Shown: positions 51,266 through 58,874 of the stretch, piece after piece
How positions within the stretch are numbered: position 1 is the stretch's first letter
Layout of the letters: the number at the start of each line of letters is the position of its first letter
Assembly: GCF_003846185.1 (NCBI RefSeq)
Contig: NZ_ML123034.1
Location: 1,089,726 to 1,153,725 of the forward strand
Direction: 5' to 3'
Length of the DNA: 64,000 nucleotides
Source of the DNA: Streptomyces sp. ADI96-02
GTDB lineage: Bacteria; Actinomycetota; Actinomycetes; Streptomycetales; Streptomycetaceae
Translations under genes and position numbers: made by a program
Notes under the pieces: model-generated
What the model saw: the letters and a program-made list of their open reading frames with translations, nothing else
Told to the model about the DNA's origin: nothing
Databases searched by the model: none

Positions 51266-51996
51266 GACGTTCGTCCTTCCGGGCGCAGCAGGGGTGGGTG
51301 CAGGTCGGTGGCGCCGCCCGCCCGGTAGAGCGCGGCGGGTTTTCCCCGTCCGCCGGTGCGGCGCGGCGGGCCGTCGACGGCCTGGACGAAGCCGGGCGCG
51401 CTCAGGACCTTGCGGCGGAAGTTGGGCCGGTCCAGTCCGACCCCCCACACCGTTTCGTAGACCTGCTGGAGCTCGCCGAGGGTGAACTCCGCCGGGCAGA
51501 ACTCGGTCGCCAGGCAGGTGTATTCGAGCTTGGCGCCGACCCGGTCGCGCGCGTCGGCGAGGATCCGGTCGTGGTCGAAGGCCAGCGGTCCGGCCGCACC
51601 GTCCGGCCACCAGCGGGCACTGGCCGCGTCGCCGCCGCCGCGTGGTTCGGGCAGGTCGGGCAGGAGCGCCGCGTACGCGACGGAGACGACCCTCATCCTC
51701 GGATCGCGGTACGGCTCGGTGTAGGTGCGCAGTTGTTCGAGGTGGAGCGCGCCGACGGCCTCGGGGCCCAGCCCGGTCTCCTCGGCGAGTTCGCGGCGGG
51801 CGGCGGCTTCGGCGGACTCCCGGGGCAGGACGAAGCCGCCCGGCAGCGCCCAGCGGCCCCGGAACGGCTCCTGGCCGCGTTCGACGAGCAGGACGTGCAG
51901 TGCGGCCTCGCGGACGGTGAAGACGGCGAGGTCGACGGTGACGGCGAACGGCGCGAAGGCGTGCGGGTCGTACCCCTCGGGCACGCCGGTGCTCAT
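51262..51996 (-). CDS. NUDIX-domain transcriptional regulator (NrtR-like)
   Basis: 244 residues. The N-terminal NUDIX domain has an intact box [24 protein letters not shown] near 52-75, and a C-terminal winged helix ([28 protein letters not shown]) follows, the NrtR arrangement. NrtR proteins repress NAD-metabolism genes and sense ADP-ribose; some keep hydrolase activity, which the intact box allows here. GGAGG precedes ATG 51996. It overlaps draG downstream and the 109-aa gene upstream. A dyad before the operon is the likely operator. Confidence 0.9.
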   Translation of the reverse strand: MSTGVPEGYDPHAFAPFAVTVDLAVFTVREAALHVLLVERGQEPFRGRWALPGGFVLPRESAEAAARRELAEETGLGPEAVGALHLEQLRTYTEPYRDPRMRVVSVAYAALLPDLPEPRGGGDAASARWWPDGAAGPLAFDHDRILADARDRVGAKLEYTCLATEFCPAEFTLGELQQVYETVWGVGLDRPNFRRKVLSAPGFVQAVDGPPRRTGGRGKPAALYRAGGATDLHPPLLRPEGRTS

Positions 51997-52322
51997 CGCT
52001 CCTCCGTCAGGCGTGCGGCGAAGTCCCGGTCGCCGGACCGGAGTTCGTCCCCGGAGTCGACGGCGTGGGCGAGGTGGTGGCGGCCGGCGGTCCCCACCGC
52101 CCCCGCCGCGAGCGGCCGGAGCCCGCCGGTGCGCGTGGTTCCGCGCACCGGCGGGACGGCGGTACCTGGTCCACCCCCGTGGGTCCAGGTCCACCGGCCG
52201 CACGCGGCCGGCGCGAAGGGGACGGTCCGCGGTCCGGCGTCGGCGTGCGGGCCGGACCTCGCGAACAGCGGGATGAGCAGGGCGCCGTCGGCTATGCCGG
52301 TCGGCCGGTCCACGGGACTCAC
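51993..52322 (-). CDS. hypothetical 109-aa protein, first gene of the nrtR-draG operon
   Basis: GTG 52322 with AAGGAGG five bases upstream; the stop overlaps the nrtR-like start (ATGA). Product starts [20 protein letters not shown] and has a Gly/Pro-rich middle and a polar end ([20 protein letters not shown]). I recognise no family. Excellent translation signals and operon placement argue it is real, but composition is unusual for a folded protein. It could also be the remnant of a longer gene. Confidence 0.6.
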   Translation of the reverse strand: MSPVDRPTGIADGALLIPLFARSGPHADAGPRTVPFAPAACGRWTWTHGGGPGTAVPPVRGTTRTGGLRPLAAGAVGTAGRHHLAHAVDSGDELRSGDRDFAARLTEER

Positions 52323-52333
52323 ACCCGCCTCCT

Positions 52334-52353
52334 TAATGGTCACTCTGACTATA
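52334..52353. promoter_or_regulatory. operator candidate for the NrtR-like regulator
   Basis: TAATGGTCA-ctc-TGACTATA (plus strand) is an imperfect inverted repeat with TGGTCA/TGACTA half-sites, 12-31 bases upstream of the first gene of the operon, where a repressor would block transcription. Confidence 0.55.
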
Positions 52354-52376
52354 AAGGAGGAACGGGGACGGCGAAA

Positions 52377-52438
52377 GGCCCGCGGCCGGTCCGTGCCGAG
52401 AACTTCCGGCAGGGACCGGCCGCGGGCCGAAGGGGGAT
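52377..52438 (-). terminator. terminator downstream of the pseudouridine synthase gene
   Basis: 16-base perfect stem (GGCCCGCGGCCGGTCC / GGACCGGCCGCGGGCC) enclosing a smaller TGCCG/CGGCA pairing, 11 bases after the rluB-like stop. Confidence 0.85.
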
Positions 52439-52449
52439 GACGGCAGGAC

Positions 52450-53673
52450 CTAGAGGCCGACCTCGCGCATCAGCATGCCCACCTCGGTGTTGGTGAGGCG
52501 GCGCAGCCAGCCGGACTTCTGGTCGCCCAGCGGGATCGGCCCGAAGGACGTCCGCACCAGGCGCTCGACCGGGAAGCCCGCCTCGGCGAGCATCCGGCGC
52601 ACGATGTGCTTGCGGCCCTCGTGGAGGGTCACCTCGACCAGGTAGTTCTTGCCGGTGTTCTCGACCACACGGAAGTGGTCGGCGCGGGCGTAGCCGTCCT
52701 CCAGCTGGATGCCGTCCTTGAGCCGCTTGCCGAGATCGCGCGGCAGGGGGCCCTGGACGGCGGCCAGATAGGTCTTCTTCACGCCGTACTTGGGGTGCGT
52801 GAGGCGGTGGGCCAGCTCACCGTGGTTGGTGAGCATGATGATGCCCTCCGTCTCGGTGTCCAGCCGGCCGACGTGGAACAGCCGCGTCTCGCGGTTGGTC
52901 ACGTAGTCGCCGAGGCACTGGCGGCCGTCCGGGTCCTCCATCGAGGAGACGACCCCGGCGGGCTTGTTGAGCGCGAAGAACAGGTAGGACTGCGCCGCGA
53001 CGGTCAGACCGTCGACCTTGATCTCGTCCTGGTGCACGTCGACGCGCATGCCCTGCTCGACGACGATCTCGCCGTTGACCTCGACGCGGGCCTGCTCGAT
53101 CAGCTCCTCGCACGCGCGGCGCGAGCCCATGCCGGCCCGCGCCAGCACCTTCTGCAGCCGCTCGCCCTCCTGCTCCGCGCCCGGGTGGGTCTTGGGGAGC
53201 TTGACGTCCGGCTTGTCCGCGTACCGGTCGCGGTTGCGCTGCTCGATCTTGGCGTCCAGTTCACGGGGACGCGAGGGGGCGCCGCGCCGGGGGCCGCCGC
53301 CGCGCGCGCCGCCGCCCTGTGCGGGCTTCGGGCCGCCCTTGGCCCCGCCGCGCGCGGCTGCGCCGCGGCCCTTGCGGGGGCCGCCGCCCTCGGAGGGGCC
53401 GCCGGAACCGGTGGCGCCGCCCACGTCGTAGCGGCGCTCCTCGGGGCGGGGACGGCGGGGGCGCTTGTCCTGCTCGTCCCGTCCGCCCGCGCTGCCGCCG
53501 CGTCCGCCGGGGCCGGCGGGACGGCCGCCCTGGCCGCCGCCCTGGCCCTGCGGGCGGAAGGATCCGCCGCCGCTGCGGCCACCGCTGCCCGCGCCGCCGC
53601 TCCGGGGGTTCCGGTCGCCGCCGCTCCGGCCGCTGCCGCTGCCGCTTCCGCTGTTCCTGCCACTGCTTCGCAT
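52450..53673 (-). CDS. rluB: 23S rRNA pseudouridine synthase, RluB/RsuA family, with long disordered N-terminus
   Basis: 407 residues. The first 165 are a Gly/Ser/Arg/Pro-rich low-complexity tail, probably RNA-binding and disordered. Then comes an S4 domain (ERLQKVLARAGMGSRRACEELI) and the catalytic domain with the Asp in VGRLDTETEGIIMLTN and LHEGRKHIVRRML near the end. Likely modifies helix 89/90-region uridine of 23S rRNA as RluB does. The ATG at 53673 shares one base with the scpB stop (TGATG). Conserved scpA-scpB-rluB order supports the call. Confidence 0.94.
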   Translation of the reverse strand: MRSSGRNSGSGSGSGRSGGDRNPRSGGAGSGGRSGGGSFRPQGQGGGQGGRPAGPGGRGGSAGGRDEQDKRPRRPRPEERRYDVGGATGSGGPSEGGGPRKGRGAAARGGAKGGPKPAQGGGARGGGPRRGAPSRPRELDAKIEQRNRDRYADKPDVKLPKTHPGAEQEGERLQKVLARAGMGSRRACEELIEQARVEVNGEIVVEQGMRVDVHQDEIKVDGLTVAAQSYLFFALNKPAGVVSSMEDPDGRQCLGDYVTNRETRLFHVGRLDTETEGIIMLTNHGELAHRLTHPKYGVKKTYLAAVQGPLPRDLGKRLKDGIQLEDGYARADHFRVVENTGKNYLVEVTLHEGRKHIVRRMLAEAGFPVERLVRTSFGPIPLGDQKSGWLRRLTNTEVGMLMREVGL

Positions 53674-54338
53674 CAAAATTCCGTCTTGTCGTCTGCGTGA
53701 GTATCCGGGGTGTCCGGTGCGTCCGGATCGAACGACGGCACACCCTCTAGCGTCTCAGCCTCGATCGCGTCCGCCTCCGGGAGGAAGGGCGCGAGCTCCG
53801 GGAGCTCGTCCAGGCCGCGCAGGCCCATACGCTCCAGAAAGTAGTTCGTCGTCCTGTACAGGATCGCACCTGTTTCAGGTTCCGTCCCCGCCTCGGCCAC
53901 CAGGCCCCTCTGGAGCAGGGTCCGCATGACGCCGTCGCAGTTCACTCCGCGCACCGCCGAGACCCGCGAACGGCTCACCGGCTGCCGGTAGGCGACGACC
54001 GCCAGGGTCTCCAGCGCGGCCTGGGTGAGCCGGGCGTGCTGGCCGTCCAGGACGAAGCCCTCGACGGCAGCCGCGTACGCGGGGCGGGTGTAGAAGCGCC
54101 AGCCGCCCGCGACGAGCCGCAGGTCGAAGCCGCGGCGCTGCACGGTGTACTCGTCGGCCAGCTCCCGCAGGGCGTCCGCCACGGCTCTGGGCGGGCGCTG
54201 GAGCACCTTGGCGAGCTGGTCGGCGGTGGCGGGCTCGTCGACGACCATGAGGACCGCCTCCAGGGCGGGCTTCAGATCGAGCGCCGCGACCGCGCCCTCG
54301 TCGTGCCCGCCCTCGGCTGCGGTGATCTGCGCGTTCAT
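53673..54338 (-). CDS. scpB: SMC-associated condensin subunit ScpB
   Basis: 221-residue tandem winged-helix protein of the SMC-ScpAB condensin: ALEAVLMVVDEPATADQLA, LAGGWRFYTRP-like region, and the conserved LTQAALETLAVVAYRQPVSRS and GVNCDGVMRTLLQRGLV blocks. An acidic tail follows. Helps load SMC for chromosome organisation. Overlaps scpA by four bases. Confidence 0.96.
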   Translation of the reverse strand: MNAQITAAEGGHDEGAVAALDLKPALEAVLMVVDEPATADQLAKVLQRPPRAVADALRELADEYTVQRRGFDLRLVAGGWRFYTRPAYAAAVEGFVLDGQHARLTQAALETLAVVAYRQPVSRSRVSAVRGVNCDGVMRTLLQRGLVAEAGTEPETGAILYRTTNYFLERMGLRGLDELPELAPFLPEADAIEAETLEGVPSFDPDAPDTPDTHADDKTEF

Positions 54339-55378
54339 ACCCGTACGTCCTCCTCGGCCGTCCCGTTGATCTCCTGGTCGAACTCGTCCGTCACCGCCGG
54401 CTCCGCCTCCGCCCCGCCGCACCAGGCCACCAGCAGGTCGCCCAGCGCCTCGTCCTGGTCGAGGGTGACGGCCTTCTCGCGGAAGAGCTCCAGCAGGGCG
54501 AGGAAGCGGGCCACGACGGTGAGGGTGTCCGGCGCGTCCCGGGTCAGCAGCCGGAAGCTCACCGCGGCCCCGGCCTCGCGCAGCCGCTCCACGACGATCG
54601 CGGCCTGCTCCCGCACGCTGACCAGCGGGGCGTGGATGTGGTCGACGTACACCTCGGGCTTCGGCCTCGGCCGCATCGCCTTCACCGCGAGCTTCGCGAA
54701 GCCCTCGGGTCCGATGCTGATGACCACCTCGGGCAGCAGCTCCGCGTGGTGGTCCTCCAGTCCGACGGTACGGGGGCGGCGGCGGGCCTCGAACTCCAGC
54801 CGGCCGCTGAAGATCTCGGCGATCCTTTTGTACGCGCGGTACTGCAGCAGCCGGGCGAAGAGCAGGTCCCGGGCCTCCAGGAGCGCCAGGTCCCCCTCGT
54901 CCTCGACCTCGGCGGCGGGCAGCAGCCGGGCGGCCTTGAGGTCGAGCAGGGTGGCGGCGACGACGAGGAATTCGGTGGTCTGGTCGAGATCCCAGTCGGG
55001 TCCCATGGCCCGGATGTGGGCCATGAACTCGTCGGTGACCTTGGAGAGCGCGACCTCGGTCACGTCCAGCTTGTGCTTGGAGATCAGCTGGAGGAGGAGG
55101 TCGAAGGGGCCCTCGAAGTTGGTCAGCCGTACGGTGAACCGCCCGCCGTCCGCCCCCACGCCGCCGCTCCCGGCCCCGGCCTCTCCGGCGGTCCCGGCCT
55201 CTTCCCCGGCCCCAGCCCTTCGCCCGGCCGCAGCCTCTTCGGCGGCCATGACCTCTTCGGCGGTCCCGGAGTCTTCGGCGGCCTCCTCCCCGGGCGGGTC
55301 CGGCGGCGGCGCGGCGACGCCCGGTCCGCGGCCCAGGGCACGGCGGCGCGGGCTGGCGGGGTCGTCGGTCGTCGGCAT
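54335..55378 (-). CDS. scpA: SMC-associated kleisin ScpA
   Basis: 347-residue kleisin. A disordered Ala/Glu/Gly-rich N-terminus of about 78 residues precedes the kleisin core: FTVRLTNFEGPFDLLLQLIS, LDVTEVALSKVTDEFMAHI, EFLVVAATLLDLKAARLLP, and a C-terminal winged helix (FLALLELFREKAVTLDQ). It bridges SMC heads. The long N-terminal tail is an actinobacterial trait. First of the scpA-scpB-rluB run. Confidence 0.95.
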   Translation of the reverse strand: MPTTDDPASPRRRALGRGPGVAAPPPDPPGEEAAEDSGTAEEVMAAEEAAAGRRAGAGEEAGTAGEAGAGSGGVGADGGRFTVRLTNFEGPFDLLLQLISKHKLDVTEVALSKVTDEFMAHIRAMGPDWDLDQTTEFLVVAATLLDLKAARLLPAAEVEDEGDLALLEARDLLFARLLQYRAYKRIAEIFSGRLEFEARRRPRTVGLEDHHAELLPEVVISIGPEGFAKLAVKAMRPRPKPEVYVDHIHAPLVSVREQAAIVVERLREAGAAVSFRLLTRDAPDTLTVVARFLALLELFREKAVTLDQDEALGDLLVAWCGGAEAEPAVTDEFDQEINGTAEEDVRV

Positions 55379-55526
55379 GGCGCGGTCCAGGGGTGCGGCG
55401 GCGGGTCACGGGTCGGGCGCGGGCGGGCCCGGACGCCGCCGGCGGCGGAATGCGCCCCGGCTCCGGCTCACGGACCGGGTCCGCCGGTCGGCGGGCCCTC
55501 GGGGCAGGCTACCGGCGCGGCGCCGG

Positions 55527-56141
55527 TCAGCGTCCGCGCAGCCGCCGTACGAGGATGCTCGCGTCGCCCCGGGACTCCAGGTCCGCCAGGACCACCGCCA
55601 CCGCCTCGCGCACGATGCGCCCGCGGTCCACGGCGAGGCCGTGTTCGCCGCGCAGGACGAGGCGGGCGTGTTCGAGGTCCATCAGCTCCTCGGCCGAGAC
55701 GTAGACCGTGATCTTCTCGTCGTGCCGCTCCCGGCCGCTGGGACGCCGGTTGGCCCCGCGTCCGCCTCCGCCGCCGCGCCTGCGCTGCTGCTGGACGGCC
55801 GCGGCCGGCTCCGCCGGGGTGGCGGAGGGCGCGGGCCGGTCGCCGGTGGCGGCCTTGGCCGCCTGCCGGTCGGCCTCGCCGGCGCGGCTGCGCGAGTCGC
55901 CGCCGTCGGCGTCGGCCGCGGCGTGTTCCTCACGGGGCTCGGAGCGGTCCGCGGGGTCGCCGCCCTGACCGCCCGCGCCCGGCGCCCGGCCCGCGGAGTC
56001 GCTCTCCCCGGCGGGTGCGGGCACCCGGGGCTCGGCGTTCGCCTTGCGTCGCCGGTCCGCCGGCGAGGAGGACTGCAGGCCCGTGCCCCCGGTGGTGCGG
56101 AACAGTTCGTCGGCCCCCGGCAGACTCACTCGGCGTGACAC
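55527..56141 (-). CDS. hypothetical protein with ribbon-helix-helix-like C-terminus, paired with the ParA-like gene
   Basis: 204 residues. The first 135 are low-complexity (Ala/Gly/Arg/Pro). The last 60 look folded: KITVYVSAEELMDLEHARLVLRGEH is a strand followed by helices, and GRIVREAVAVVLADLESRG a second helical pair, resembling ribbon-helix-helix DNA-binding proteins. GTG 56141 overlaps the end of the ParA-like gene by 16 bases with GGGAGG upstream; GTG 56129 would give a four-base overlap. The close coupling suggests a partner of the ATPase. Fold call is inference. Confidence 0.7.
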   Translation of the reverse strand: MSRRVSLPGADELFRTTGGTGLQSSSPADRRRKANAEPRVPAPAGESDSAGRAPGAGGQGGDPADRSEPREEHAAADADGGDSRSRAGEADRQAAKAATGDRPAPSATPAEPAAAVQQQRRRGGGGGRGANRRPSGRERHDEKITVYVSAEELMDLEHARLVLRGEHGLAVDRGRIVREAVAVVLADLESRGDASILVRRLRGR

Positions 56142-57286
56142 CGGGCGAGCACCTCCCTGGCGAGCTGGCGATAGGCGGCGGCGCCGACCGAGTTGGACGC
56201 GTAGGTGGTGATGGGTTCACCGGCGACCGTGGTCTCCGGGAAGCGGACGGTGCGTCCGATGACCGTGTGGTAGACGTGCTCGTCGAAGGCCTCGACGACA
56301 CGCGCCAGGACCTCGCGGCTGTGCACCGTACGGGAGTCGTACATGGTGGCGAGGATGCCGTCGAGCTCCAGCTCCGGGTTGAGCCGCTCCTGGACCTTCT
56401 CGATGGTCTCGGTGAGCAGTGCGACCCCGCGCAGCGCGAAGAACTCGCACTCCAGCGGCACTATGACCTTGTGAGCGGCCGTCAGGGCGTTCACGGTGAG
56501 CAGGCCGAGCGAGGGCTGACAGTCGATCACGATGTAGTCGTAGTCGGCCATCAGCGGCTTGAGGGCGCGCTGGAGCGTGGACTCCCGGGCCACCTCGCTG
56601 ACGAGCTGCACCTCGGCGGCCGACAAGTCGATGTTGCTCGGCAGCAGGTCCATGTTGGGCACGGCGGTCTTCAGCAGGACCTCGTCGGCGGCCATGCCCC
56701 GCTCCATGAGCAGGTTGTAGACCGTGAGGTCGAGCTCCATCGGGTTGACCCCGAGGCCGACCGAGAGGGCGCCCTGCGGGTCGAAGTCGACGAGCAGGAC
56801 CCGGCGTCCGTACTCCGCGAGCGCGGCGCCCAGGTTGATGGTCGACGTGGTCTTGCCGACGCCGCCCTTCTGGTTGCACATCGCGATGATCTTCGCGGGG
56901 CCGTGGTCGGTCAGGGGCCCCGGGATCGGGAAGTACGGCAGGGGCCGTCCGGTCGGGCCGATGCGCTCGCGGCGCTGGCGCGCGGCGTCGGGCGCGAGCG
57001 TGGCCGCGTACTCCGGGTCGGGCTCGTACTCGGCGTCGGGGTCGTAGAAGTGCCCCTCGGGCACCTCGGCGAAGTCGGCGAAGCGGTCGGTGTCCCGGCT
57101 GCTCTCGTTGCCGGCCGTGGCGTTCACGTTTGGGCCGTCCATCATCTGGGGGGCTGTCGTCATGTGCTGTTGAGTGGCGAAGGTGCGGACAGCGACGGAG
57201 CCGACAGCTTCGAGCCCGATCGGGCTCAGACCTCGTGCGGGCATCCCTGGTTGACCACCCCCGGGAGTAATTGTCGACTCATTCAC
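56126..57286 (-). CDS. ParA/Soj-like ATPase (second, non-oriC copy)
   Basis: 386-residue ParA-family ATPase. About 130 residues of acidic, flexible N-terminus precede the Walker box AMCNQKGGVGKTTSTINLG, switch motif VLLVDFDPQGALSVGLG, and IVIDCQPSLGLLTVNAL. This is the conserved Streptomyces ParA-like gene located by scpAB, distinct from the parAB at the origin. No ParB gene follows; instead there is an RHH-like partner. GTG 57286 has AAGGAGG 11 bases upstream; the ATG at 57244 is also possible. Role in positioning or segregation is inferred. Confidence 0.88.
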   Translation of the reverse strand: MNESTITPGGGQPGMPARGLSPIGLEAVGSVAVRTFATQQHMTTAPQMMDGPNVNATAGNESSRDTDRFADFAEVPEGHFYDPDAEYEPDPEYAATLAPDAARQRRERIGPTGRPLPYFPIPGPLTDHGPAKIIAMCNQKGGVGKTTSTINLGAALAEYGRRVLLVDFDPQGALSVGLGVNPMELDLTVYNLLMERGMAADEVLLKTAVPNMDLLPSNIDLSAAEVQLVSEVARESTLQRALKPLMADYDYIVIDCQPSLGLLTVNALTAAHKVIVPLECEFFALRGVALLTETIEKVQERLNPELELDGILATMYDSRTVHSREVLARVVEAFDEHVYHTVIGRTVRFPETTVAGEPITTYASNSVGAAAYRQLAREVLARCHAE

Positions 57287-57613
57287 AAGTCGTCTTACCT
57301 CCTTGGACATGACCAGGAAACTTATCGATAGGTCAGCGTGGCACCATGCCGACGATTGGCGACTCTATGGCGTGTCACCGGTCCGCAGCAACACAATCCG
57401 CCGGACCCGGCCCGTTGTGTCGGCAATCGAACACCTCCCTGTCAAGGGTGCACAGCGAGCAAGCCGCACATTTCACCGGGGCACGAATGGGGAGAAGGGT
57501 TACCTTCGAGGCGAGTTGCGCGAGGACCTCGCGGGGCCCCGACACGCCTCCGGCCGGACCTTGCTCGGCAAGGTCCGGCCGGACGAGCGATGTTGACGGG
57601 AGGCGTTGACCCG
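57287..57613. other. region between the ParA-like gene and ald
   Basis: 327 bases: the promoter of the ParA-like gene in a moderately AT-rich part (57300-57500), and the ald terminator at 57550-57582. No gene. Confidence 0.5.
57550..57582 (-). terminator. ald terminator
   Basis: 15-base perfect stem (CCGGCCGGACCTTGC / GCAAGGTCCGGCCGG) with TCG loop, 31 bases after the ald stop. Confidence 0.85.
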
Positions 57614-58738
57614 TCAGCCGAGCAGGCTGCTCAGCTCGACGTGCGGGAGGCCGTGCGCCTCGGCCACCTCGCGGTAAACGACCTGGCCCTCATGGGTGTT
57701 GAGGCCCTTGGCCAGGGCGGCGTCGCGGCGCAGGGCGTCGGCCCAGCCGCGGTTCGCCAGCTCCACGATGTAGGGGAGCGTGGCGTTGGTGAGGGCGTAC
57801 GTCGAGGTGTTCGGCACCGCGCCGGGCATGTTGGCGACGCAGTAGAAGACGGACCCGTGGACCGGGAAGGTCGGCTCGGCGTGAGTGGTCGGGTGCGAGT
57901 CCTCGAAGCAGCCGCCCTGGTCGATCGCGATGTCGACAAGGACACTTCCGGGCTTCATCTTGGCGACGAGCTCGTTGGTGACCAGCTTCGGGGCCTTGGC
58001 TCCGGGGATCAGGACGGCGCCGATCACGAGGTCGGCCTCGACGACGGCCTTCTCCAGCTCGAAGGCGTTGGAGACGACGGTCTGCACCTTGGTGCCGAAG
58101 ATCTTGTCGGCCTCGCGCAGCTTGTTGATGTCGCGGTCGAGCAGCGTGACGTGGAAGCCGAGGCCCACGGCGATCTGCGTGGCGTTCCAGCCGGAGACGC
58201 CGCCGCCGATGACGACGGCCTTGCCGGCCGCCGTGCCGGGCACGCCGCCGGGCAGCACGCCGCGACCGCCGACCGAGCGCATCAGGTGGTAGGCGCCGAC
58301 CTGCGGGGCGAGGCGGCCCGCGACCTCGGACATCGGGGCGAGCAGCGGGAGGGCGCGGTTCGCGGTCTCGACCGTCTCGTACGCGATGGCGGTGGTGCCG
58401 GACTCCAGCAGCGCGTCGGTGCACTCGCGGGAGGCGGCGAGGTGCAGGTACGTGAAGAGCGTCTGGCCCTTGCGGAGGCGGTGGTACTCCTCGGCGATGG
58501 GCTCCTTGACCTTCAGCAGCAGGTCGGCGGCGGCCCACACCTCGTCCGCGGTGGCCAGGATGCCCGCTCCGGCCGCCACGTACTCCTCGTCCGTGATGGA
58601 GGAGCCGGCGCCGGCGTTCCGCTCGATGACGACCTGGTGGCCGTGACGGACGAGCTCATGCACTCCGGCAGGGGTGATCGCCACCCGGAACTCGTTGTTC
58701 TTGACTTCGCGGGGGATGCCGACCTTCACGTCGATCAC
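57614..58738 (-). CDS. ald: alanine dehydrogenase
   Basis: 374-residue NAD-dependent enzyme interconverting L-alanine and pyruvate plus ammonia. Family blocks: [20 protein letters not shown], catalytic Lys in LLKVKEP, His in [12 protein letters not shown] site [11 protein letters not shown], and [15 protein letters not shown] 58738 has AAGGA very close (2-3 bases); GTG 58729 would give the more usual V/MKVGIPRE start and 11-base spacing. Single-gene unit with terminator. Confidence 0.97.
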   Translation of the reverse strand: MIDVKVGIPREVKNNEFRVAITPAGVHELVRHGHQVVIERNAGAGSSITDEEYVAAGAGILATADEVWAAADLLLKVKEPIAEEYHRLRKGQTLFTYLHLAASRECTDALLESGTTAIAYETVETANRALPLLAPMSEVAGRLAPQVGAYHLMRSVGGRGVLPGGVPGTAAGKAVVIGGGVSGWNATQIAVGLGFHVTLLDRDINKLREADKIFGTKVQTVVSNAFELEKAVVEADLVIGAVLIPGAKAPKLVTNELVAKMKPGSVLVDIAIDQGGCFEDSHPTTHAEPTFPVHGSVFYCVANMPGAVPNTSTYALTNATLPYIVELANRGWADALRRDAALAKGLNTHEGQVVYREVAEAHGLPHVELSSLLG

Positions 58739-58874
58739 GGTCCTTGGCTCGGAGGGTTGCGTCCGGGCACAGCAGTACAGACCCAGACAAAAACAGCGTA
58801 AATGGAGACGCCACGGAGTATCGCGGCAGAGCCAGTCTAATGAAGGACGACGCGCTGTCTAGCCTTACAAAGCA
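58739..58874. other. ald promoter region
   Basis: 136 bases, comparatively AT-rich, between ald and the STAND/TPR gene. The promoter of ald must lie here; I see no decisive consensus. Confidence 0.4.

Noticed and set aside
57287..57613. Possible parS or oriC-type sites near the ParA-like gene
   Set aside because: No match to the parS 16-mer or DnaA box clusters was seen.
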